Notes: generated by a model not told the origin, from the sequence alone. 20,574 nt of DNA from Coriobacteriaceae bacterium (GCA_015062635.1 SUUF01000031.1:1-20574), one strand, 5' to 3'; counted from the first letter of the stretch, positions 14,891-20,574 are shown. Made by a program: numbers and translations.

Positions 14891-15459
14891 TACCCGATGT
14901 GCCGGATGCACCGGTTGCGCCGGGCGACATCCTGGTGATATGCGGAAGCCCGCGAAAGAACGGGCGCAGCGCGCGACTGGCGCGTGAGCTCGCCGACGGG
15001 TTGGCGGCCGCGAACCCGGGCCGTGCGGTGCGGTTGCTGGCGATTGCCGGCGCCGACGTGCACGGGTGCATCGGCTGCGACGCCTGCCGCGATGCCGGCG
15101 TGTGCGCGTTCGACGACGACATGGGGCCGCTGATGGCGGCGCTCAACGTGGCGGACGAGTTGCACCTGGTGAGCCCCGTGTATTTCGCGGGACCGCCCTC
15201 GCAGCTGAAGGCTGTGCTCGACCGGTTGCAACCCCACTATTGGAAGGGCACGCGCGCGCTGCCGAAGCGGCCGGCGCACCTGCATGTGGTGGGGGAGGGC
15301 GGCGACCCGCATGGTTTCGAGCCGCTGGTCGTCATCTGCCGCAGCGCGTTGGCCGTGGCCGGGTTCGAGCTGGTCGCGGTGACGCCGCATATCGCCTCCG
15401 CCGCGCGTTCCGCCGTGCAGGCTGAGGCAGGGCGTGACGGCGCGCCCGACGGGGAATAA
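14875..15459 (+). CDS. Flavodoxin-fold NAD(P)H-dependent FMN reductase family protein
   Basis: A 194-residue cytoplasmic flavoprotein. ILVICGSPRKNGRSARLARE (19-38) is the FMN-phosphate loop of the NADPH-dependent FMN reductase / iron-sulfur flavoprotein family. GCIGCDACRDAGVC (64-77; Cys 65, 68, 71, 77) resembles the cysteine cluster of iron-sulfur flavoproteins and suggests a [4Fe-4S] site. LVSPVYFAGPPSQLKAVLDR (99-118) is the usual second flavin-binding loop and helix. The ATG lies inside the end of tatD (16-base overlap), with AAGGAG (14861-14866) upstream, so the two are co-translated. Substrate and partner are unknown; it may move electrons in the anaerobic metabolism of this organism. 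Confidence 0.83.
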   Translation: MADRVIPDVPDAPVAPGDILVICGSPRKNGRSARLARELADGLAAANPGRAVRLLAIAGADVHGCIGCDACRDAGVCAFDDDMGPLMAALNVADELHLVSPVYFAGPPSQLKAVLDRLQPHYWKGTRALPKRPAHLHVVGEGGDPHGFEPLVVICRSALAVAGFELVAVTPHIASAARSAVQAEAGRDGAPDGE

Positions 15460-15468
15460 CGCGGCTGC

Positions 15469-15517
15469 CGGGAGGTTGCCGGCGGCTATCGGGAGCCTGT
15501 CGGGAGGTTGCCGGCGG
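15469..15517 (+). repeat. Two-copy 17-bp direct repeat
   Basis: CGGGAGGTTGCCGGCGG occurs at 15469-15485 and 15501-15517 (32-bp period), with a partial CGGGAG between. It lies in the 116-base gap before rsmA and has no obvious promoter shape. It may be only a local duplication. Confidence 0.6.
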
Positions 15518-15575
15518 GCATGGCGTGCCGGCTGCTTCGCGAGGGCGCGGTCGTTTGAGAGAAGGGATGGCTGAC

Positions 15576-16457
15576 ATGGCGGAATGCTTATCGCCCTTGG
15601 CGACGCCGAGCGCGACGCGCGAGGTGCTCGAGGCGCATGGCCTCGCGACGAAGCATGCCCTGGGGCAGAATTTCCTCGTGAACGATGCCATCTTGCGCAA
15701 GATCGTCGACCTGGCCGCGCTTTCCGACGCCGATGACGTCTTGGAGGTGGGGCCGGGCATCGGCACGCTCACCATCGCGCTGCTGAAATGCGCCGGCCGC
15801 GTCGTGGCGGTGGAACGCGATGCCGACCTTCCCGCCGTGCTCGCGCAGACATGCGCGCCATGGGCCGACCGCTTCACGCTGTTGAGCAAGGACGCGCTTG
15901 CGTTGCAGCCCGATGAGCTGCCGTTTGCCCCGGCGAAGCTCGTGGCGAACCTGCCGTATGCGGTGGCCGCGACGGTGGTGCTCGACGTGTTCGAGCGCTT
16001 CGAGAGCGTGCAGCAGGCGACGGTGATGGTGCAGGCCGAGGTGGCCGACCGCATGGCCGCGAAGCCCGGCGTGAAGGATTACGGCGCCTACACGGTGAAG
16101 CTGCGTCAGTTCGCGGAACCGGCGGGGAGGTTTCCGGTGTCGCCCGGCAACTTCTTCCCGCCGCCGCGCGTCGATAGCGCCGTCATCAGGCTCGACCGCA
16201 TCGAGTGCCCGCAGACACCCGCCGCACGCGCGGCCACCTGCACGATGGCCGACGCCGCTTTCGCCACCCGCCGCAAGACCATCGCGAATTCCTGCAAGAC
16301 CTTCTTCTCGGGGCGCGGTGCGCAGGGGAAGGCGATTCTGCCGCATCTGGCGCAGGTGTTCCAGGATGCCGGCATCGACCCGAAGCGCCGGGGCGAGACG
16401 CTTTCGCTCGAGGAATTCCGCCGGCTGGGGGAGTGCGCGCTGCCGTTTTTGCCGTAG
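15576..16457 (+). CDS. rsmA: 16S rRNA dimethyladenosine transferase (KsgA)
   Basis: A 293-residue SAM-dependent enzyme that dimethylates A1518 and A1519 in helix 45 of 16S rRNA, a late small-subunit assembly checkpoint. KHALGQNFLVND (26-37) is the family N-terminal signature, DVLEVGPGIGTLT (54-66) is motif I for SAM, VVAVERD is motif II and NLPY (126-129) is the catalytic motif. The C-terminal part (FPVSPGNFFPPPRVDSAVIR; FATRRKTIANSCKTFF) is also typical. Two starts are possible: ATG 15567 has GAAGGG directly touching it, while ATG 15576 has GAAGGGA at better spacing, so 15576 is used. veg lies downstream, as in Bacillus and relatives. Confidence 0.95.
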   Translation: MAECLSPLATPSATREVLEAHGLATKHALGQNFLVNDAILRKIVDLAALSDADDVLEVGPGIGTLTIALLKCAGRVVAVERDADLPAVLAQTCAPWADRFTLLSKDALALQPDELPFAPAKLVANLPYAVAATVVLDVFERFESVQQATVMVQAEVADRMAAKPGVKDYGAYTVKLRQFAEPAGRFPVSPGNFFPPPRVDSAVIRLDRIECPQTPAARAATCTMADAAFATRRKTIANSCKTFFSGRGAQGKAILPHLAQVFQDAGIDPKRRGETLSLEEFRRLGECALPFLP

Positions 16458-16476
16458 CGGGTCGAGCCGCATGGTG

Positions 16477-16515
16477 TGCACCGTGCGATTCGCGCGAATC
16501 GGGGTGTGTGGTGCA
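16477..16515. other. Nested palindrome after rsmA
   Basis: CGATTCGCGCGAATCG (16486-16501) is a perfect 16-bp palindrome. It is bracketed by TGCACC (16477-16482) and GGTGCA (16510-16515), so the whole forms a two-tier hairpin with an internal loop. No T-run follows, so it is not a standard terminator. It could be an mRNA-end hairpin or a protein-binding site in the 219-base rsmA-veg gap. Confidence 0.5.
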
Positions 16516-16607
16516 TGGGCAGGCTGTTCACCTGGTCTATTCCGTTTCGATGGAGCAGATGAATAGCGAGCGATTGTGTAGGGTTTTTACCGTTTACCGG
16601 CGTGAAA

Positions 16608-16635
16608 TTGCCACTCATGATGGGAGTGGTAAAAT
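16608..16635 (+). promoter_or_regulatory. veg promoter with dyad in the spacer
   Basis: TTGCCA (16608-16613) and TAAAAT (16630-16635), 16-bp spacer, with TGG before the -10 (extended -10). The spacer is largely an inverted repeat, CCACTC/GAGTGG (16611-16616 and 16624-16629). This is an operator-like placement. Transcription should start about 16642, giving a leader of about 35 bases. Confidence 0.65.
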
Positions 16636-16676
16636 TCGCGACTCTAAATAAAGAATCCGTTTGGAGGAATCGACAT

Positions 16677-17018
16677 ATGGACCTCGCTAAGCAGGCAACG
16701 ATTGTGAACCAGATTCACGACACGCTCGCGGAACTCGTGGGCCAGCGCCTTCATGTGAAGGCGAACATGGGGCGTTCGAAGATCATGGAGAGCGAGGGCA
16801 CGCTCACGCAGGTGCACCCGCAGCTCTTCATCATGGAGGTCGACCGCAAGCGTGGTCGCACCGTGCGCCAGTCGTATCAGTACGTCGATGTGCTCACCGG
16901 CATGGTAGAGCTTTCGCAGCAGGGCGAATCGCTGTTCCAGCCCATCATCGACGAGCTTGCCGCCGACAAGGTGCTTGCCGGCAAACCGATGGAAGAGGCC
17001 ATGATCGCCGACGAATAG
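16677..17018 (+). CDS. veg: Veg family protein
   Basis: A 113-residue small cytoplasmic protein of the Veg (DUF1021) family. The core, VGQRLHVKANMGRSKIMES (21-39), LTQVHPQLFIMEVD and SYQYVDVLTGMVELS, matches B. subtilis Veg, an abundant protein reported to stimulate biofilm matrix genes. Biochemistry is unknown. It is longer than the usual ~85 residues, with an acidic C-terminal tail (FQPIIDELAADKVLAGKPME..). The start at 16677 is fixed by GGAGGA (16663-16668); the open frame extends upstream but would cross the promoter. Its place after rsmA is conserved in Gram-positive genomes, supporting the call. It has its own strong promoter. Confidence 0.88.
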   Translation: MDLAKQATIVNQIHDTLAELVGQRLHVKANMGRSKIMESEGTLTQVHPQLFIMEVDRKRGRTVRQSYQYVDVLTGMVELSQQGESLFQPIIDELAADKVLAGKPMEEAMIADE

Positions 17019-17033
17019 CCGGCGTTTCCCCGC

Positions 17034-17052
17034 GCGATAATCTCGCTTTTTT
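17034..17052 (+). terminator. Weak terminator after veg
   Basis: A short 4-bp stem GCGA/TCGC (17034-17037 and 17043-17046) is followed by six T residues (17047-17052). The T-run is convincing but the stem is weak. Confidence 0.35.
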
Positions 17053-17070
17053 GTGAATCCGCGCGTGGCA

Positions 17071-17098
17071 TTGACTTTTATCCGCGACGTGGCAAAAT
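17071..17098 (+). promoter_or_regulatory. tRNA-Ala promoter
   Basis: TTGACT (17071-17076) and CAAAAT (17093-17098) with a 16-bp spacer. Transcription would begin about 20 bases before the mature tRNA 5' end, a normal layout for a single tRNA gene. Confidence 0.65.
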
Positions 17099-17126
17099 AG
17101 CAAACCGTCCGAAAAGGACGCCACCT

Positions 17127-17202
17127 GGGGATGTAGCTCAGTTGGGAGAGCGCGGCGTTCGCAACGCCGAGGTCGTGGGTTCGATCCCCATCATCTCCAC
17201 CA
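17127..17202 (+). tRNA. tRNA-Ala (anticodon CGC)
   Basis: A 76-base cloverleaf with encoded CCA. The acceptor stem is GGGGATG with CATCTCC and includes the G3-U70 wobble pair, the alanine identity element. D arm GCTC/GAGC, anticodon stem CGGCG/CGCCG with loop TTCGCAA (anticodon CGC, reading GCG), T arm GTGGG/CCCAT (one G-T pair) with loop TTCGATC, and discriminator A. Confidence 0.97.
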
Positions 17203-17211
17203 GGTAAACGC

Positions 17212-17240
17212 AGCAGGTCGGGAAACCGACCTGCTTTTTT
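17212..17240 (+). terminator. Intrinsic terminator of the tRNA gene
   Basis: GCAGGTCGG-GAAA-CCGACCTGC: a perfect 9-bp stem (10 with the outer A-T pair), GNRA-type tetraloop and six T residues (17235-17240), starting 10 bases after the tRNA. Confidence 0.95.
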
Positions 17241-17276
17241 ATGCCCGCAGGTGCGTGGGGATCGGACCCGCGAGGG

Positions 17277-17321
17277 GAAACGCCGTAGAGAAGCGCGCCG
17301 GTGGCGCGTTTCAGGCGTTTC
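17277..17321. other. Nested hairpin in the gene-free tRNA-galU gap
   Basis: An outer 8-bp stem GAAACGCC/GGCGTTTC (17277-17284 with 17314-17321) encloses an inner 9-bp stem AAGCGCGCC/GGCGCGTTT (17291-17299 with 17303-17311, one G-T pair, loop GGT). It lies 36 bases after the tRNA terminator. The rest of 17241-17395 shows GC-rich small palindromes (for example GCGGATCCGC) but no supported gene. Confidence 0.5.
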
Positions 17322-17395
17322 GGCCGAGCGCCTGCGCGAGGCCCTGCGGATCCGCGGAGCGGATACGCGGACCCCCATGACTCGGGTGGTCGCTT

Positions 17396-17482
17396 GGGGA
17401 CATACATGTGGCGACCGGGGACATACATGTGTCGCCACATGTATGTCCCCGGTCGCCACATGTATGTCCCCAATGGACCATG
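17396..17482. repeat. Family A repeats as a perfect 35-bp inverted repeat
   Basis: One complete direct 21-bp unit (17396-17416) and the start of a second meet two inverted units. Bases 17396-17430 are the exact reverse complement of 17437-17471, with the 6-base loop GTCGCC. The flank ATGGACCATG (17473-17482) is the inverse of the flank at 34-43. The 52-bp stretch 17431-17482 matches 34-85 inverted, with one mismatch. Confidence 0.9.
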
Positions 17483-17495
17483 GAGCGCCATGCGG

Positions 17496-17526
17496 CCGGA
17501 CAAACCCCTCCGGTGGGTTTGTCAGG
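17496..17526. repeat. Family B hairpin repeat (third copy)
   Basis: GACAAACCC/GGGTTTGTC (17499-17507 with 17515-17523) forms a perfect 9-bp stem around CTCCGGT and ends TCAGG. It keeps the ACAAACCCCTCCGGTG core of the copies at 1733-1811. It lies only 14 bases beyond the family A element, so the two families are found together here. Confidence 0.8.
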
Positions 17527-17674
17527 CGCGGGGGTTGTCGCCAACATGGGCGCCGTGAACGCGGATAGCGACAGGCCGCTGTATATTCCACCTGGTCATA
17601 TGCGGGTGCGCAAAGCACGTGCGGCGTTTGTTCGCGGAACGTGGGCGCGCCCGGCGCTTGCAGCACATTTCGGG

Positions 17675-17680
17675 TATCAT
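17675..17680 (+). promoter_or_regulatory. -10 element upstream of galU
   Basis: TATCAT, the same hexamer as before the MFS gene, gives a predicted start near 17687 and a leader of about 30 bases. No -35 at standard spacing is seen. Confidence 0.4.
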
Positions 17681-17717
17681 TAGGCGAACATGATTTCACA
17701 TTTGATTGGGGGCGTTT

Positions 17718-18527
17718 ATGAAGGCTCTTATTCCTGCAGCTGGCATGGGGACCCGTTTCCTTCCCAACACCATCGCGGTTCCGAAGGAGATGCTGCCCGT
17801 CGCCGACAAGCCCGGCATCCAGTACATCGTGGAGGAGGGGCTGGCCTCCGGCGCCGACGAGGTCGTCATCATCAACAGCCGCGAGAAGAAGGCCATCGAA
17901 GACCACTTCACGCCGCACCCCGAGCTCGTCGCGCATCTGCGCGCGAAGGGCAAGGACGCGCTGGCCGACGCGGTCGAGCATGCCGGCTCGCTTCCCGTGA
18001 GCTATGTGTACCAGGAAGAGGCCCTGGGCCTGGGGCATGCCGTGCGTTGCGGTGCGGAAAAGACCGGCGATGAGCCGTTCTTCGTGCTGCTCGGCGACGT
18101 CATCGTGCCCGACAACCAGATGCTCATCCGCATGCGCGCCGTTTCCGAAGAGCATGGCGGCGCAAGCGTCATCGCGGTGATGCCCGTGCCGCAGGAAGAG
18201 GTGAACCGCTTCGGCATCATCGCCGGCGAGGAGGTGACCCCCACCGTGTGGCGCATCAACGCGCTGGTGGAAAAGCCGCCCGTCGACGAAGCGCCCAGCA
18301 ACCTCGCCATCTTCGGCCGCTACCTGCTGTCGCCGCGCGTGATGGAGCTGCTCGAGAACGCCCAGCCGGGTGCCGGCGGCGAGATCCAGCTCACCGACGC
18401 GCTCGATGCCGTGCTGCGCGAAGAAGAGATGTACGCCCTGGTGATCGATCCGACCGAGGGCTATGACGTGGGCACCATCGAGTCGTGGCATGAGGCCAAC
18501 GTTGCGATGATGGCCCGCCGCAAGTAA
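17718..18527 (+). CDS. galU: UTP-glucose-1-phosphate uridylyltransferase
   Basis: A 269-residue nucleotidyltransferase that makes UDP-glucose from UTP and glucose-1-phosphate for cell-surface glycans. The N-terminal signature KALIPAAGMGTRFLP (2-16) with PKEMLPVADKPGIQYIVEE (22-40) is the UTP/metal-binding loop. LGLGHAVRCG, VLLGDVIVPD (123-132), LVEKPP, FGRYLL and GEIQLTDAL (221-229) complete the GalU pattern. It is a little shorter than E. coli GalU (about 300 residues). The start at 17718 is preferred over an in-frame TTG 12 bases upstream because the family N-terminus begins at MKALIPAAG and GGGGGC precedes it. It follows the repeat-rich gap and is probably monocistronic. Confidence 0.94.
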   Translation: MKALIPAAGMGTRFLPNTIAVPKEMLPVADKPGIQYIVEEGLASGADEVVIINSREKKAIEDHFTPHPELVAHLRAKGKDALADAVEHAGSLPVSYVYQEEALGLGHAVRCGAEKTGDEPFFVLLGDVIVPDNQMLIRMRAVSEEHGGASVIAVMPVPQEEVNRFGIIAGEEVTPTVWRINALVEKPPVDEAPSNLAIFGRYLLSPRVMELLENAQPGAGGEIQLTDALDAVLREEEMYALVIDPTEGYDVGTIESWHEANVAMMARRK

Positions 18528-18575
18528 AGCAGCCGGGCGCCGCGCACCGGCGTCCCGCACCCGCAGGAACCCGAC

Positions 18576-18599
18576 CTCCCCCGCCTTCAGACGGGGGAG
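18576..18599. terminator. Hairpin after galU (possible terminator)
   Basis: CTCCCCCG/CGGGGGAG is a perfect 8-bp stem (18576-18583 with 18592-18599, loop CCTTCAGA) placed 49 bases after the galU stop. No T-run follows, so factor-independent termination is doubtful. Confidence 0.4.
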
Positions 18600-18635
18600 T
18601 TCGCATTCAGCCCGCACCGACGAACGGAGTGAACG

Positions 18636-19544
18636 ATGGCCGATATCGCATTGCGATTCCACAACGACCCGCTGGTATTGTCTGCGCCCATCGACGAATT
18701 GCTGGCGCGCCAGGGCGTGGACGACCCCGCGTCGCAGCGTGAATTCATGGACCTCATCGAGCCCGAGAGCGTGCTCGAGGTCCAAAGGCTCGACCACATG
18801 GTGGGCGCCCAATGCATGGTCACGAACACCTACGACATCACCCGGGCGCGCCTCGCGCATTCGCGTTTCGAGGAACAGTCGGCCGAAATCGCCCGCGCGT
18901 CGGTGGGCATCCTGCGCGACTTGCAGCCGCAGCACATCATCGCGAGCATCGGCCCCACGCGCCTGCCCATCGACCCGGAAAGTCGTTCGTCGCTGAAGCA
19001 GAACCGCGACCAATACGCTCGCGCCGTCCAGGATTTCGGCGACGGCTTCGATGCGGTGTTGCTTGACGGAATGGTGAGCGCCGTCGACTTGAAATGCGCG
19101 CTTGCCGGGGTGAAGAAGGTGTGCGACCTGCCCGTTTTCGCGAGCGTCGACCTCGATGCGCAGGGGCGTCTTATGGGGCGCGCAACCTCGTGGCCCGAGC
19201 TGCTCGCCGTGATGGCCGAGTTCGAGGCCGATGTCGTCGGTTTCTCGTCGGGTGCGCCCGTCGAGGACATCCTTCCCCTGGTGGCGCAGGCGACGGAAGC
19301 CACTTCGGCTCCGATCCTCGTGCAGCTGCGGGTGGGCGAGCACGACCCGCGCGACGTGAACCCGGGGTTCCGCCCGGTCGAGCTGACGCCCGACAACCCG
19401 TACAAGACCTCCGATGCCGTCTTCGAGGCGGGTGTGGCCCTGCTGTCGGCCGGCGTGCAGTTTCTGCGCGCGGTGGGTCATGCGACGCCGTCGCATACCG
19501 GCGCGCTTGTCATCGCCGGCGTCGGCCGCGACAGCGTGCGCTAG
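18636..19544 (+). CDS. Homocysteine S-methyltransferase-like protein lacking zinc cysteines
   Basis: A 302-residue cytoplasmic TIM-barrel protein resembling the homocysteine-binding domain of MetH. Aligned by eye, TNTYDITRARL (63-73) matches TNTF..TR..L, ASIGPTRLPIDP (103-114) matches the IGPT..LP block, VSAVDLKCALAGVKK matches the ..ELKAA.. helix, and DLDAQGRLMG matches the TF...GRS..G strand. In MetH the zinc-binding Cys lie in GINCS and GGCCGTTP. The equivalents here are GFSSG (Ser205) and RAVGHATP (Val280, Gly281), so all three ligands are gone. The only cysteines are 60, 154 and 163. It is therefore unlikely to be a normal methyltransferase; another thiol-free or structural role is possible. 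GGAGTG precedes the ATG. It is followed after 8 bases by an 83-aa unknown. Confidence 0.72.
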   Translation: MADIALRFHNDPLVLSAPIDELLARQGVDDPASQREFMDLIEPESVLEVQRLDHMVGAQCMVTNTYDITRARLAHSRFEEQSAEIARASVGILRDLQPQHIIASIGPTRLPIDPESRSSLKQNRDQYARAVQDFGDGFDAVLLDGMVSAVDLKCALAGVKKVCDLPVFASVDLDAQGRLMGRATSWPELLAVMAEFEADVVGFSSGAPVEDILPLVAQATEATSAPILVQLRVGEHDPRDVNPGFRPVELTPDNPYKTSDAVFEAGVALLSAGVQFLRAVGHATPSHTGALVIAGVGRDSVR

Positions 19545-19552
19545 GGGGCCCG

Positions 19553-19804
19553 ATGGCACGCGTGCAGCGCAGCCCGCATTACGGCGAGCTCCAGGACATC
19601 GTCGACAAGCTCTTTCGCGACAGCAAGACCACGACTGCGCTCGAGGCGCTCGTCTTGGCGGAATCGTACGACCTTCCCGCCGACCTCATCGAGGTCGTCG
19701 AGCTCATGCCGCCGGGAACATATACGCGCCAGCGCTTCTGCGGGCAGCTGAACTCCATCATCAACGGGCACGCCTGGGGCCTCGTGTACGGCACCGTCGA
19801 GTAG
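19553..19804 (+). CDS. Conserved-looking small protein of unknown function
   Basis: An 83-residue, soluble, mildly acidic protein. It starts MARVQRSPHYGELQDIVDKL and has a helical middle (TTTALEALVLAESYDLPADL). It ends in a compact motif-like stretch, MPPGTYTRQRFCGQLNSIIN followed by GHAWGLVYGTVE, with one Cys and several Gly. I do not recognise the family. The start is supported by AGGGGGC 5 bases before, and it is only 8 bases after the methyltransferase-like gene, so the two are surely co-transcribed. No signal peptide or membrane span. Codon use matches its neighbours, which supports a real gene. Confidence 0.75.
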   Translation: MARVQRSPHYGELQDIVDKLFRDSKTTTALEALVLAESYDLPADLIEVVELMPPGTYTRQRFCGQLNSIINGHAWGLVYGTVE

Positions 19805-19853
19805 CGGCGGGGCGCCCAGGCGCTTCCCGCGTGGCGAAATCAATAGCGCGCGA

Positions 19854-19859
19854 TATACT
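19854..19859 (+). promoter_or_regulatory. -10 element before the nitroreductase gene
   Basis: TATACT followed by a leader of about 30 bases containing AAGGAG (19885-19890). No -35 consensus is visible, so the promoter call is tentative. Confidence 0.45.
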
Positions 19860-19895
19860 ATTGGAAACCGTGCGGGCGCGTTCTAAGGAGCTGCG

Positions 19896-20574
19896 ATGGA
19901 CATGATGGAGGCGATCGAGAAGCGCATCTCGTGCCGGGCGTTCACGGCCCAGACGCTGCCGCAGGCGCTGTTTGCGGAATTGGAGCGCGAGATCGATGCG
20001 CTCAACGACGAATCGGGCCTGCATTTCCAGCTGTACGGCCCGCGGCCCGACGGCACCGCCATCGACATGAACCGCAAGATGTTCGCCGCGAACCCGCCCG
20101 CCTATGCCGCCTTCGCCGCCCCCGAGGGCGCGGAACCGGAAGAGAAGCTCGGCTACTACGGCGAACGCTTCATCTTGAAGGCCACGCAGCTCGGCCTGGC
20201 CACCTGCTGGGTGGCGTCTACGTACGACCGCGCGACCACGCGGGTCGAGCTCGCGCCGGGCGAGAAGCTCCACGACGTCGTGCCCATCGGGTATGCGCCG
20301 GCGAAGCTGCCGCTGGTGCAGCGCACCATCCGCGGTAGCCTGCGCAAGCGCAGCAAGGCGAACCGCGACCTGTACCGGGGGCCGTGCCCGCTCGAGCAGG
20401 CGCCGCGCTGGCTGCAGGCCGCCATCCAGGCGGTGCAGCTGGCTCCTTCGGCCGTGAACGAGCAGCCGGTCGTGTTCGTGCAAGACGCCGCCGATGCGCC
20501 CGTGCGCGCCACGATCCCGGTCGTGCGCACGAGGATGGAATACACCGACCTCGGCATCGCGAAGCTCCACTTCG
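19896..20574 (+). CDS. TM1586-type nitroreductase (3' end outside window)
   Basis: Open to the window edge; 226 residues are visible. It begins MDMMEAIEKRISCRAFTAQT, the usual nitroreductase start with the FMN-binding Arg pair (KRISCRAF). The first half has GYYGERFILKATQLGLATCW (87-106), where a helix packs on FMN, then PIGYA (130-134). A second, half-repeated domain follows: APRWLQAAIQAVQLAPSAVN with EQPVVFV (169-195). This double layout is that of the TM1586-like putative nitroreductases, flavin enzymes that reduce quinones or nitro compounds with NAD(P)H. The start is supported by TAAGGAG 5 bases upstream of the ATG. The C-terminus is not seen, so completeness cannot be judged. Confidence 0.82.
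   Translation, partial: MDMMEAIEKRISCRAFTAQTLPQALFAELEREIDALNDESGLHFQLYGPRPDGTAIDMNRKMFAANPPAYAAFAAPEGAEPEEKLGYYGERFILKATQLGLATCWVASTYDRATTRVELAPGEKLHDVVPIGYAPAKLPLVQRTIRGSLRKRSKANRDLYRGPCPLEQAPRWLQAAIQAVQLAPSAVNEQPVVFVQDAADAPVRATIPVVRTRMEYTDLGIAKLHF

Noticed and set aside
17177..17202. tRNA 3' end as phage attachment site
   Set aside because: No second copy of the tRNA 3' segment and no integrase gene appear in the window, so an att site cannot be supported.
17138..17503. Minus-strand peptide containing GIEPTTSALRTPRSPN
   Set aside because: This is the well-known spurious product of reading a tRNA gene in antisense; the rest is repeat DNA.
17547..17683. Small plus-strand frame of about 45 codons before galU
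   Set aside because: No properly spaced ribosome site, unremarkable sequence, and it overlaps the galU -10 element.
16644..19559. 971-codon open frame on the minus strand
   Set aside because: It runs antisense through veg, tRNA-Ala, both repeats, galU and the methyltransferase-like gene; a by-product of GC-rich codon use.

Overview
The window is high-GC DNA (about two thirds G+C by eye) with dense, short-spaced genes, from a bacterium that carries Gram-positive-type landmarks: a veg gene directly after rsmA/ksgA, a PcsB-like secreted coiled-coil hydrolase and FN3-like surface repeats. With these are an anaerobic DMSO-reductase-type respiratory operon and a multi-cluster ferredoxin protein. 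This mix fits an anaerobic actinobacterium of the Coriobacteriia (Eggerthellaceae-like) best. That placement is an inference from gene content, not from a search.

Left part (1-4090): the tail of an upstream frame, a tandem 21-bp repeat array (family A), a DHA2-type drug/H+ antiporter, a second repeat family (family B) between convergent genes, a secreted FN3-like protein, and a protein with four [4Fe-4S] ferredoxin motifs. The last two lie on the minus strand. A 563-bp divergent intergenic region (3955-4517) holds triplicated direct repeats, an 18-bp perfect palindrome and AT-rich promoter DNA.

Respiratory operon (4518-9221): dmsA-dmsB-dmsC (Tat-exported catalytic subunit, four-cluster Fe-S subunit, membrane anchor), then a strong intrinsic terminator and immediately a TorD/DmsD chaperone. 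These should form a quinol-linked reductase for an S- or N-oxide and its maturation factor.

Housekeeping part (9357-17240): rsmI and a YgjP-type metallopeptidase with an ATGA overlap; a secreted coiled-coil/lysozyme-fold protein behind a perfect TATAAT placed for leaderless transcription; metG; tatD overlapping a flavodoxin-fold reductase; rsmA; veg; and tRNA-Ala(CGC) with a textbook terminator.

Right part (17241-20574): a 477-bp gene-free stretch with nested hairpins and both repeat families together. Here family A forms a perfect 35-bp inverted repeat. Then come galU, a two-gene cassette (a homocysteine-methyltransferase-fold protein that has lost all three zinc cysteines, plus an 83-aa unknown), and a TM1586-type nitroreductase cut by the window end.

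The observations most worth a second look are the zinc-less methyltransferase-like protein and its small partner, the two dispersed repeat families, the repeat/palindrome cluster between the Fe-S protein and dmsA, the terminator abutting the chaperone gene, and the leaderless-type promoters.
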